Shown: in pieces, positions 56,505-64,000 of the stretch
How the letters are laid out: each line of letters opens with the position of its first letter
Position numbering within the stretch: position 1 is the first letter of the stretch
Source of the DNA: Agrobacterium cucumeris
GTDB taxonomy: Bacteria > Pseudomonadota > Alphaproteobacteria > Rhizobiales > Rhizobiaceae
Direction of reading: 5' to 3'
DNA: 64,000 nucleotides
Assembly: GCF_030036535.1 (NCBI RefSeq)
Contig: NZ_CP080390.1
Coordinates: 1-64,000, forward strand
The notes under the pieces: generated by a model
Databases searched by the model: none
What the model was told of the DNA's origin: nothing
What the model saw: only the letters and a program-made list of their open reading frames with translations
Made by a program: the position numbers and the translations under genes

Positions 56505-57860
56505 ATGGTCAGTATAAATAAAAAAGCCCCGCAGAAATCTTCTACAGCGACCACGCGCAATTCTGATGAACGCCTGGTTGATCAGTTAGGGCAGGCGTAC
56601 CTTGTGGAACGCGAGGCGCAGGAAAGGCGCGCGCGACTTGAAGCGCCGCCGGCGTTGAAAAAATATGCCTCGAAACTGCAACTCCTCAATAAGCTCGATG
56701 CAGATTTCCGTGGTGTGATCGCCCACAAGCCGTTTCGCAGCGAGCAACTGCGGGTCGATAGCAATGGAGAATTGACCCATAGTCGGGGTCTCATAAAAAA
56801 GAAGAAGAAGGTTTTCATTCGAGATCAAACAACTGGCTCCCTTCGGCTTATTCACTACGAGAGGTCTGACTGGAATAGTGTCCGTCGCTATGACTACGAC
56901 CAGAACGGCGTGTTGAGCGAGAAACATATCAAAAGCAAAGCCGGTGCCTTCGAAGAAAAATGGGAGCGGGACGAAAACGGTGAACTGATGCGCACCCGAT
57001 ACATCGATCGGCGCAGACTTACTGGACGGGCGTTGCATCCCATTTCCGAGGAAATCGGACGTCCTTATGAGAGTGGCCTGGAGAAGAGGCTTTATCGCGT
57101 TTTAACGCGTCGGGAGGGCTCCCAACAAAAGACTTTCGAACGCGATGACAAGGGTAATCTGGAGCTCATTGCAAGCAAACGGATGGGCTATTCGATGTCT
57201 TCACAAAAGGCACCGGATCGACAAACATCTAGAACAAGTATCCGCAAGCTTGGCGGAGCTTTCAGTGAATCATATAGATCCCGGCTGGATAAGGACGGCC
57301 ACGAGTTAGGTCGGGATGTCTCCGCACATCGAAGCCTCCTCAACAAGCGTTCAGCCGTCTACGATGACGCTACAGGGGAGCTAAAGAGCAGCAAGCACAC
57401 GTTTGGGAAGATATACAAAGCGGAAGCGACATACCTGAACGCCGAAATCAAAGAGGTCTCCAAAAAAATCCTCGGAGTTACGGTCGGTAAAGAATTGAAG
57501 ACATTAAGTGGACGCGAACTCGAGGCTCAAGTATTACGTGCCGCGGAACGTGCCCTCCATAAACAGGCCTGGCAGCACCCTTCAGCTAACCCCTCGCGGT
57601 CGCAGCGGGAAAATACCAACAGTCATCTTGGAAACGAACTTGATGGGCCGCTCGAATCGGATATGACCGTCGTCCATCAAGCCGGATCCGGGTTCGTCGG
57701 CGACGATCGCCACGTTCATGATGGCGGTGGATCCAGGTTGAATGAATTGCACGAATCGCGATCGTCGAATGATAGGGAAAAGCTTAGTTCGCCGAGAGCC
57801 GAAATTTGCGACCGCTCGATGAATCGGGATCGCACCGGCTCAGGTACTTTGTCGCGATGA
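56505..57860 (+). CDS. virE3: VirE3-like effector
   Basis: The 451-aa protein begins MVSINKKAPQKSSTATTRNS, then RLVDQLGQAYLVEREAQERR and ARLEAPPALKKYASKLQLLN followed by KLDADFRGVI. This follows the plan I recall for Ti VirE3 (MV-x-TTKK..., LESP-x-x-KYA, LD-x-x-FRG-x-I). The central part consists of Tyr/Asp/Asn-rich strands (YDYDQNGVLSEKHIKSKAGA, FEEKWERDENGELMRTRYID) with a repeating D-x-N-G pattern. A lysine cluster (KKKKK near residue 100) could be a nuclear signal. The last residues NRDRTGSGTLSR form a T4SS-type tail. VirE3 of Agrobacterium is a plant transcription activator. It is shorter than the ~670-aa Ti protein. Confidence 0.65.
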   Translation: MVSINKKAPQKSSTATTRNSDERLVDQLGQAYLVEREAQERRARLEAPPALKKYASKLQLLNKLDADFRGVIAHKPFRSEQLRVDSNGELTHSRGLIKKKKKVFIRDQTTGSLRLIHYERSDWNSVRRYDYDQNGVLSEKHIKSKAGAFEEKWERDENGELMRTRYIDRRRLTGRALHPISEEIGRPYESGLEKRLYRVLTRREGSQQKTFERDDKGNLELIASKRMGYSMSSQKAPDRQTSRTSIRKLGGAFSESYRSRLDKDGHELGRDVSAHRSLLNKRSAVYDDATGELKSSKHTFGKIYKAEATYLNAEIKEVSKKILGVTVGKELKTLSGRELEAQVLRAAERALHKQAWQHPSANPSRSQRENTNSHLGNELDGPLESDMTVVHQAGSGFVGDDRHVHDGGGSRLNELHESRSSNDREKLSSPRAEICDRSMNRDRTGSGTLSR

Positions 57861-57962
57861 TAGCTAAACTAGGGGGGCACACACCGAGTTGTCAAGTCGC
57901 CCCCCGGCAAATGAGCTCATCCCTGCTGCCATATTCCCAAACTACCAACGTTTCGCGTCAAA

Positions 57963-58418
57963 ATGATCACTGAGAAATCCGTGCCATCCCCGAAAATAAC
58001 TGCCACGAGTGTCTCATCGAAGCCCACCTGCCGTGTCGTGCGGCCCGGCAGCACCTATGCCGGAAAACAGGGTCTCAATTATTTCGAAGGGATTGCGGCC
58101 GAGACAGTGGGCTCGACGGGGATCTGCATGCATCTTTTAACCATACCGCCGGGCGCCCGCGCCAAGGCGCATTTGCACGCCTCGCATGAGACAGCGATCT
58201 ATGCGATTTCCGGAGAGACGCATTGCTGGTTCGGCGACCAGCTGGAAGAACACGTCATCGTTCGCGAAGATGAGATGTTCTATATTCCGGCTGGCGTTCC
58301 GCATCTTCCCGCCAATCTCAGCGACCGGCCGGCGACAGCGGTCATCGCCCGCACCGACCCGAAGGAGCAGGAAAGCGTCGTCCTGTTGCCGGATTTGGAG
58401 GGGTATGTGCCGCGTTGA
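57963..58418 (+). CDS. Cupin-domain protein
   Basis: The 151-aa protein has a single cupin fold. The first metal motif is LHASHETAIYAISGETHCWF (G(X)5HXH-like HLHASHE) and the second is GVPHLPANLSDRPATAVIAR. The N-terminus is short. Small stand-alone cupins bind metal and act as enzymes or sugar-binding regulators; the substrate is not visible here. ATG 57963 is in-frame with the motif. It lies behind the virE3-like gene and before the IS66/RIT region, so a link to vir is not shown. Confidence 0.75.
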   Translation: MITEKSVPSPKITATSVSSKPTCRVVRPGSTYAGKQGLNYFEGIAAETVGSTGICMHLLTIPPGARAKAHLHASHETAIYAISGETHCWFGDQLEEHVIVREDEMFYIPAGVPHLPANLSDRPATAVIARTDPKEQESVVLLPDLEGYVPR

Positions 58419-58497
58419 ACGCCACCCGGCGGACCCAACCTGGTGCAATGCTACGAGTCAGTTTACTGTAGGGTAAGCATCCGGTGAAGGCCGCAGG

Positions 58498-58637
58498 TTA
58501 GGCTGCTTTAGCTTTCAATCCGTGCGGCTGCCAATTCCACGGAAGCAATTGCTCGAGCTTACTGATTGGCGTGTCGGCGATGCGGGCCAGGAGGTCAGCA
58601 AGCCAAGCCTGCGGATCGACGTCGTTGAGCTTGGCAC
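58498..58637 (-). pseudogene. IS66 transposase (TnpC) C-terminal fragment
   Basis: On the minus strand the sequence reads KLNDVDPQAWLADLLARIAD, then TPISKLEQLLPWNWQPHGLK and AKAA before a stop at 58498. This is the C-terminus of IS66-family TnpC. The upstream half of the same gene lies at 62061-62597, separated by the RIT element. Confidence 0.85.
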
Positions 58638-58762
58638 TTTATGCCGACCGGCGAACTATGCCTATTAATCAAGTTTTTTCCAACGTTTCCGGCAGCATAG
58701 CGGTCGCCCAGTCGGCATAGCTTAGGGTCTCTCCGTCGCAATTGACGCGAAGGAGAGGACAC

Positions 58763-60004
58763 ATGAACACAACTGACTATTTGAATCGCAGCGCCCTATA
58801 TCGGAAGCTGCTCCACGGTCCGTATCGGGAGTTTGCGCGTGTTTACGCCGCCAGCATGTCGAAAGAAGGCTTGGGTCGGCAATGCACGTGGCGCTCGCTG
58901 AGCCTGTTTCGAGACCTGATGGACTGGCATGTTGGCAATGGATATGCCCCGCAGGATTTGAGCGAAGCTTATGTCGATCGTTTTCTTGAGCATCGCTTCA
59001 AACACTGGAGTCCCGATACGGGCGACCGATCGGCACTCCGACGCGTGCTTTCAGCGTTACGGGAAGAGGGCTTAATACCAGGTGCGCTTCCGGTTGAGCG
59101 CACTGAGCACGAGCAGATCGTCGATGTATTCGGGGCATATCTCTCGAATGAGAGAGGGCTCGCCGCCTCGACGGTGGGGAGCTACAAGCTTCTGTCACTT
59201 CGATTTCTGCGGGAGGTCTGTCCTGCCGGCGCGAATGGGTTTGCAGCGCTCACCCCGGAGATTGTCATCGGGTATGTCGAACGACATGCGCTCGATGGCT
59301 CCGCCGACAGCGGCAAGGCAATGTGCGGAGTCGTGCGTGCCTTACTGCGCTACTTGCATTTGAAGGGCTTCATTTCGACGGCGTTGGCCGATTGCGTGCC
59401 ATCCATCCGCCGCTGGCGACTTGCCGGCCTTCCAACCTTCCTGCCGCCAGAGAAGGTCCAGAAGGTTCTCGATGCCTGTGACCGGACGACGGCAATGGGA
59501 CATCGGGACTATGCGGTTCTGATGATCTTGGCCAAGCTCGGTTTGCGCGCTAGCGAAGTTGCTACCCTCAATCTCGATGATATCGACTGGCAGTCGGGCA
59601 CGATTCTCGTACACGGAAAGGGACGGCGGCAAGCGACTATGCCGCTGCGTCACGACGTCGGAACAGCTATCGTGGCTTATATCCGGCATGGGCGTCCCGC
59701 TTCGGCGTGTCGGCGAGTTTTCTTGCGAACACTTGCGCCGCACGTGGGCTTTGCCTCCGGCTGCGCCATCACGATGATCGCGAAGCAGGCACTCGAGCGG
59801 GCAGGCATTGATGGCTATGCCCATCACGGCGCCCATCTTTTCCGCCACAGCCTCGCGACCGACCTTTTACGGTCGGGTGCCAGCTTTGCCGAGATCGGCC
59901 AACTGCTCCGTCATCGAAGCATCGACAGCACAAGGATCTATGCCAAGCTCGATGTTGACAAGCTGCGTGGACTGAGCCTGCCCTGGCCGGGAGGTGTCCA
60001 ATGA
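58763..60004 (+). CDS. ritA: RIT element tyrosine recombinase A
   Basis: From ATG 58763 (after AAGGAGAGG) the 413-aa protein has an N-terminal SAM-like core-binding domain. The catalytic domain carries Arg in KLGLRASEVATLNLDDID, HLFRHSLATDLLRSGA, LLRHRSIDSTRIYAKLD with the Tyr nucleophile. It overlaps recombinase B by 4 bp (ATGA). The substrate is probably the element's own ends. Confidence 0.85.
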   Translation: MNTTDYLNRSALYRKLLHGPYREFARVYAASMSKEGLGRQCTWRSLSLFRDLMDWHVGNGYAPQDLSEAYVDRFLEHRFKHWSPDTGDRSALRRVLSALREEGLIPGALPVERTEHEQIVDVFGAYLSNERGLAASTVGSYKLLSLRFLREVCPAGANGFAALTPEIVIGYVERHALDGSADSGKAMCGVVRALLRYLHLKGFISTALADCVPSIRRWRLAGLPTFLPPEKVQKVLDACDRTTAMGHRDYAVLMILAKLGLRASEVATLNLDDIDWQSGTILVHGKGRRQATMPLRHDVGTAIVAYIRHGRPASACRRVFLRTLAPHVGFASGCAITMIAKQALERAGIDGYAHHGAHLFRHSLATDLLRSGASFAEIGQLLRHRSIDSTRIYAKLDVDKLRGLSLPWPGGVQ

Positions 60005-60924
60005 GCCGGCTTCGCACTGCCCTCAACCGCTATGTCGGCATGCGCCAAGGGCTGGGATACAAATATGATGGGCCGGCACGACGGTTGTCGGCATTCGTCA
60101 CCTTCATGGAAGCCCGCGGCGCCGAGACCATCACGTCGGACCTGGCAATGCAGTGGGTGACGTCGATGGGCCGACAGCCGAGTTGGTCCATCCGCCTGGC
60201 TGATGTGCGCTGCTTTGCCCAGCACCTCAGTCATTTCGATCTTCTGACGGAAGTGCCACCGAGCGACGCAGTGCCGCCGGCACGGCGGACAAAGCCCTAC
60301 ATCTATAGCGACATTGAGATTCAGGCGCTGCTGGCGGCAGCACTGTCGCTGCCGCCAGCCAACGCCCTTCGACGCTGGACGTATCACTGCCTGTTCGGAC
60401 TGATAGCGGTCGCCGGACTGCGCCATTCTGAAGCGCTCGGCCTGCTCCGGGCCGACGTCGATCTCGAGCAGGGCGTCCTCACTATCCGAGAGACAAAGTT
60501 CGGCAAGTCACGGCTGGTGCCGCTGCATGCCACGACAATCGCTGTCCTTACAAACTATGCTGCCCGACGCGATGCACACCTTGGCACGCCGCGCAGTCCC
60601 TATTTCTTCGTCGCCGAACAGGGCGGCAGATTGCTGCATCAATACGTGCACCGGGTGTTCTGGCGACTATCCCGGCAAATTGGTTTACGGCAGGAGGGGG
60701 ATCGCGGTGGCCCGCGGGTTCACGATCTTCGTCACCGTTTCGCCGTCCAAACCCTGATCAACTGGCATCGCGCTGGCGAAGATGTGGAACGCGAGCTGCC
60801 GGTACTCTCGACCTTCCTCGGCCATGCCAATGTTCGCGACACCTACTGGTATCTGTCCGCCGCGCCGGAGCTGATGAATCATGCCGTTCGGCGATTGGAT
60901 AAGCGGTGGGAGGTTCGGTCATGA
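60001..60924 (+). CDS. ritB: RIT element tyrosine recombinase B
   Basis: The 307-aa protein has AGLRHSEALGLLRADVDLEQ, HDLRHRFAVQTLINWH, and FLGHANVRDTYWYLSAAPEL. These give R-HxxR-H and Tyr in the usual order, so the catalytic set is complete. It is coupled to both neighbours by 4-bp overlaps. It is the middle member of the trio. Confidence 0.85.
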   Translation: MSRLRTALNRYVGMRQGLGYKYDGPARRLSAFVTFMEARGAETITSDLAMQWVTSMGRQPSWSIRLADVRCFAQHLSHFDLLTEVPPSDAVPPARRTKPYIYSDIEIQALLAAALSLPPANALRRWTYHCLFGLIAVAGLRHSEALGLLRADVDLEQGVLTIRETKFGKSRLVPLHATTIAVLTNYAARRDAHLGTPRSPYFFVAEQGGRLLHQYVHRVFWRLSRQIGLRQEGDRGGPRVHDLRHRFAVQTLINWHRAGEDVERELPVLSTFLGHANVRDTYWYLSAAPELMNHAVRRLDKRWEVRS

Positions 60925-61922
60925 GACGAACGAACGACTTAGCCGTGCTGATCGAGCGGTGGTTCACAGATCGGCTCATGAAGCATCGAGGTGTAAGTTC
61001 CAACACCATTGCCTCCTATCGAGACACGTTCAGGCTCCTGTTTGCGTTCGCGCAGGCGCGCCTTGGGAGGTCCCCATCTCAATTGACACTGCGGGATTTG
61101 GACGCTCCGTTCATCGGCGCATTCCTGGAAGTCCTCGAGACGCAGAGAGCCGCCTCGGTGAGGACCCGGAATCTCCGCCTCACAGCCATTCGATCTTTCT
61201 TCCGATATGCGGCGTTCGAGGAGCCGGCACATAGCGCCCACATCCAGCGCGTGCTCGCGATCCCCAGCAAGCGATGCGACAAGCGGCAGCTTCAGTTCCT
61301 AACCAGGCCCGAGATTGAATCGATCCTGGACTGCACGGATCGAAGCACGTGGCTGGGACGCCGCGATTACACTCTGCTATTGCTGGCCGCGCAAACGGGG
61401 CTGCGGGTTTCGGAAGTCATCGACCTCGACCGAGACTCGGTAATGCTCGGCCGCGGTGCGCATGTGCAATGCGTCGGTAAGGGCCGCAAAGAGCGAAGTA
61501 CGCCGCTCACAAAGGTTGCACAGGAAGCCCTCCGGCGTTGGCTCAAGGAACCAGGGAAGCGAGGCGCAACGGCTCTCTTTCCGAATATGCACGGTGGCAG
61601 GCTCAGCGCCGACGGCGTGCAGGCACTGCTGAACAAATATGTCGCCAAAGCGCGCGAGCACTGCGTCTCCCTCCGCTCGAAGCGGGTGTCGCCCCACGTC
61701 TTGCGGCACAGCGCTGCCATGGAGCTACTACAGGCGGGCGTCGACTGCTCGGTCATTGCCCTGTGGCTGGGCCATGAGGCGATGGAAACGACGCTGACCT
61801 ATCTTCATGCACATCTTGAACTGAAGGAATCGACACTCGCAAAGCTGAAGCCGTACGAACGCGCCAAGGCCGAGCGATTTCGACCAAACGACCGGCTTCT
61901 GGAATTCCTGAACGCCCTCTGA
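60921..61922 (+). CDS. ritC: RIT element tyrosine recombinase C
   Basis: From ATG 60921 the 333-aa protein has GLRVSEVIDLDRDSVMLGRG, HVLRHSAAMELLQAGVDCSV, LWLGHEAMETTLTYLHAHLE. R-HxxR-H and Tyr are all present. It ends near the right inverted repeat. GTG 60906 would add five residues. Confidence 0.85.
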   Translation: MRRTNDLAVLIERWFTDRLMKHRGVSSNTIASYRDTFRLLFAFAQARLGRSPSQLTLRDLDAPFIGAFLEVLETQRAASVRTRNLRLTAIRSFFRYAAFEEPAHSAHIQRVLAIPSKRCDKRQLQFLTRPEIESILDCTDRSTWLGRRDYTLLLLAAQTGLRVSEVIDLDRDSVMLGRGAHVQCVGKGRKERSTPLTKVAQEALRRWLKEPGKRGATALFPNMHGGRLSADGVQALLNKYVAKAREHCVSLRSKRVSPHVLRHSAAMELLQAGVDCSVIALWLGHEAMETTLTYLHAHLELKESTLAKLKPYERAKAERFRPNDRLLEFLNAL

Positions 61923-62012
61923 GCATGAGAACTATGCCGAGTGCCAACGACGGGTCTTCGACCAAAACGGCAAGAGAAGCGCGTTTCAACTGGTAAGTTG
62001 GAAGAGGTGCTC

Positions 62013-62062
62013 GGCATAGTTCGCCGGTCGGCATAAACCGCCTTATGCCGCGCGCGGCATAA
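62013..62062. repeat. Right RIT terminal repeat and a 20-bp perfect palindrome
   Basis: The right 25-bp inverted repeat spans 62013-62037. Twenty-five bases into the gap follows TTATGCCGCGCGCGGCATAA (62043-62062), a perfect 20-bp palindrome. It begins with the same TTATGCCG found at the element tip. It lies at the junction with the IS66 tnpC sequence. Confidence 0.6.
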
Positions 62063-62597
62063 TGCTGTCATGATCAGTGTCGCCATGAAGGCGGCGCGAT
62101 CGGCACCTCGATCCGATCCGGCGAAGAGCCATGACTTCCTCCCGAGAGCAAAGCCTCTCAGCGCTCGTTCGGCCGCGTTGTTCGTGAGACAAATCCTGCC
62201 CTCGTCGAGGAAAGACGTGAAGCCGTTCCAGCGCTTCAGCATGTAGTCGATCGGCTCGGCGACTGGAGAACTGCGCGACAGTTTTGCCCGTTCGGTTTGA
62301 AGCCAGCAGTGCAGTTCGCCGACAAGCGGCAGGCTGTCCTTGCGACGGCGCTCCAGGCGTTCCGCTGCGGCAAGCCCGTTGATCTGCCGCTCGATGTCGA
62401 ACAGGGCATCGATCCGTTTGACGGCCTCCAACGCCATAGGCGAGATCGGTGCGGCGCGGCTGCCGCGTTTGGCATTCGTGGCGATGTCGGCCAGCACGAA
62501 GAACTTGCGCCTCGCGTGCGACCAGCAGAGCGCCTGCGTCAGCGGCCCCGGATCGCGGTCTACCTTGAACAGCGGATTGTAGCCGCCAATATGTTCT
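62061..62597 (-). pseudogene. IS66 transposase (TnpC) internal fragment
   Basis: On the minus strand the frame reads EHIGGYNPLFKVDRDPGPLT, QALCWSHARRKFFVLADIAT, then the helical region and FLDEGRICLTNNAAERALRG, SDRGADRAAFMATLIMTA. This is the DDE catalytic half of TnpC. It continues, after the RIT insertion, at 58637-58498. The N-terminal ~half (zinc-finger and HTH parts) is missing beyond about 62597. Confidence 0.85.
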
Positions 62598-62743
62598 GCC
62601 GAACATATCGGGGGCTATGTTGCGGCCGTCCATATGTGGCCCTGCTGACCTATACCCTTTGTCAACTGAGTATTTGGGCCCGATTTGACGCAACATAAAT
62701 CGCAAGTTTGGCAGCCGGACCTTTTCTCGTTTGGAGGTTCGAC

Positions 62744-63925
62744 ATGGATCACCCTTCCTTTTCCGACCAAGCCGCTGATGCCCTATTTACCGAAGTGCCA
62801 TTTGCTGACGAGCGGAACCGCTATTTGCATCACTGCGCCACACTCGGAGCGAGACCCGAAGTTCTCAGGGTCAAACGCAACGAACTCCTGTGGATCGCGC
62901 GACATCTCGGTCCAGAGGCTGCGGCCGGCGTCGGCATGGCGGAGTTGTTGCCGATCGCGCAGGCTCGGCAGAATGTTCACGGTGCGGCTACCGCTGCACG
63001 TCGGGTCGTCGATATCGGGCGCCCCTGGCTGAAGTTCCTTGGCTGGTGGCGTGAGCCCACTGTCATATTGTCGTACCAGGCGCAACTCGACCGGTATGTT
63101 GGCTGGATGCGCGACGAACGCGGATTGACACCGTCGACGGTGGAACAATGGGGGCGCATAGCCGGCAGATTCTTGCTGTGGTGCGAACAGTCGAGCCACC
63201 GGCTCAAGGATTTGAAGGCAGAAGACATCGACAACTATATAGCGACCCAAGGGGCCGGACGCTGGGGTCGTGTCTCGATTGCATACATCGTCTCAGCCTT
63301 GCGCGGATTTCTTCGATATGCGGCAAAAGAGGCTTGGTGCTCAGACCGCCTGGTGTCGTCAATATCGCGGCCTCGGCTCTATCGACAAGAATCTCTGCCA
63401 TATGCCCCAGACTGGTCGGACGTCCAAAAGATGTTGGCTGATGTCGATACCGACCGGCCCCGCGATATCCGAGACCGCGCGATCCTAATGTTGCTGGCGG
63501 TATATGGTATGCGGCGCGGCGAAGTAGCCGCGCTGCGGCTCGACCAAATCGACTGGGCGGGGCGAACGCTTCGGCTTTTCCGCTTAAAGCGCCGACAAGC
63601 CCAGATCTATCCGCTGGTGCCCTCCGTTGCGGAAGCATTGGCACGCTACGTGGACAGAGTCCGCCCGCCGTCGTCGTGCCGAGAGGTTTTCCTCCGGATG
63701 CAGGCGCCTCGACATCCCTTAGGGGCCTCCAGCATTTATAGCGTCGCCAATCGGCGATTTGTTGCGCTCAACTTTATGGACCGCCTCTTAAGGGCGGTGG
63801 AGCGTCGTGACCGGAAGAAGTTGACCGACGTGCAAGCCGTCAGCGGTTGCGCAAACGACGATGATATCCGTCTCCAGCGCAGTGTCTTGGCCCAATGCCT
63901 GATTTTATACAGCCGAGTTCAATAA
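62744..63925 (+). CDS. Truncated tyrosine recombinase
   Basis: From ATG 62744 the protein shows a core-binding domain (LDRYVGWMRDERGLTPSTVE, AYIVSALRGFLRYAAKEAWC). It then shows the first catalytic Arg region (YGMRRGEVAALRLDQIDWAG) up to SIYSVANRRFVALN. Beyond that the sequence no longer fits the family: the HxxR, H and Tyr boxes are absent and the last ~55 residues look unrelated. The stop is at 63925. It is probably a catalytically dead 3' truncation. GGAGG lies about 10 bp before ATG 62744, which suits a RIT-type recombinase. Confidence 0.7.
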   Translation: MDHPSFSDQAADALFTEVPFADERNRYLHHCATLGARPEVLRVKRNELLWIARHLGPEAAAGVGMAELLPIAQARQNVHGAATAARRVVDIGRPWLKFLGWWREPTVILSYQAQLDRYVGWMRDERGLTPSTVEQWGRIAGRFLLWCEQSSHRLKDLKAEDIDNYIATQGAGRWGRVSIAYIVSALRGFLRYAAKEAWCSDRLVSSISRPRLYRQESLPYAPDWSDVQKMLADVDTDRPRDIRDRAILMLLAVYGMRRGEVAALRLDQIDWAGRTLRLFRLKRRQAQIYPLVPSVAEALARYVDRVRPPSSCREVFLRMQAPRHPLGASSIYSVANRRFVALNFMDRLLRAVERRDRKKLTDVQAVSGCANDDDIRLQRSVLAQCLILYSRVQ

Positions 63926-64000
63926 GCGAAGTGGCGCACACTGTCATCAGAACTTTCCTGCCAACCGCCCGAGGTCTCCAAACGAACAAAACCGCCTTAC

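Larger units (their letters stand above)
58638..62037. mobile_element. RIT element: three tyrosine recombinase genes between 25-bp inverted repeats
   Basis: Three consecutive, overlapping tyrosine recombinase genes lie between perfect 25-bp inverted repeats at 58638-58662 and 62013-62037, whose ends contain TATGCCGACCGGCG. Three recombinases in trio with terminal repeats define RIT elements. The element splits an IS66 tnpC gene. Further TATGCC and TCGGCATAG motifs recur inside each end (for example near 58692-58725 and 61927-61940), as expected of the longer, complex RIT termini. The exact outer limits may include 62038-62060. Confidence 0.85.

Overview
The window looks like a piece of a large repABC plasmid from a fast-growing rhizobium (Rhizobium/Agrobacterium group, Rhizobiales). 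The evidence is the repABC replicon at the left edge, SyrB-like and DUF1403/ScpB plasmid genes, a VirG and virB operon very close in order and size to those of Agrobacterium Ti plasmids, and rhizobial IS66, IS5/IS427 and IS21-type sequences. Vir-bearing rhizobial plasmids such as Rhizobium etli p42a are known. That this window comes from such a replicon is inference; no database search was possible.

Layout. 1-3.8 kb: repA, repB, repC with two near-identical palindromic parS-like sites and a likely antisense RNA between repB and repC. 3.8-6.4 kb: decayed DNA with a repC 3' remnant, a frameshifted syrB-like gene, a related coiled-coil gene and a 304-bp mini-element with IS21-like ends. 6.4-7.4 kb: a two-gene unit, RelE/ParE-like protein plus Shedu-type (DUF4263) nuclease. 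7.5-11.6 kb: a decayed and an intact tyrosine recombinase, with DUF1403 and ScpB genes diverging from a region of perfect dyads. 11.7-21 kb: a defence/stability island with a small HNH-like protein, a DUF2188 protein, the ietA-ietS ATPase/subtilase pair, a nuclease-like gene directly behind it, broken KAP-, HEPN- and Cap4-type genes, an Xre-RES toxin-antitoxin pair and a permuted papain-like hydrolase.

21.5-57.9 kb is the virulence-type region. It holds an F-box (VirF-like) gene, a secreted protein of unknown function, two genes that look chromosomal (kup and a frameshifted aspartate aminotransferase), a P450 (virH-like), virA, virB1-B11 complete, virG, an IS5-family insertion, virC2-virC1, virD1-D2-D3-D4-D5, a second F-box gene and a virE3-like gene. 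Vir-box-like sites lie before virB, between virC and virD (overlapping a Ros-box-like sequence) and before the second F-box gene. VirA/VirG would sense plant phenolics and switch on the operons. VirD1/D2/C1/C2 would process a DNA strand, VirD4 would couple it to the VirB channel, and VirD2, D3, D5, the F-box proteins and the VirE3-like protein carry arginine-rich C-terminal tails typical of substrates of this secretion system. No VirE1/VirE2, GALLS or T-DNA border was found in the window.

57.9-64 kb: a cupin gene, then an IS66 transposase gene split by a RIT element (three overlapping tyrosine recombinase genes between perfect 25-bp inverted repeats), and a further recombinase gene that is cut short before its catalytic C-terminal half.
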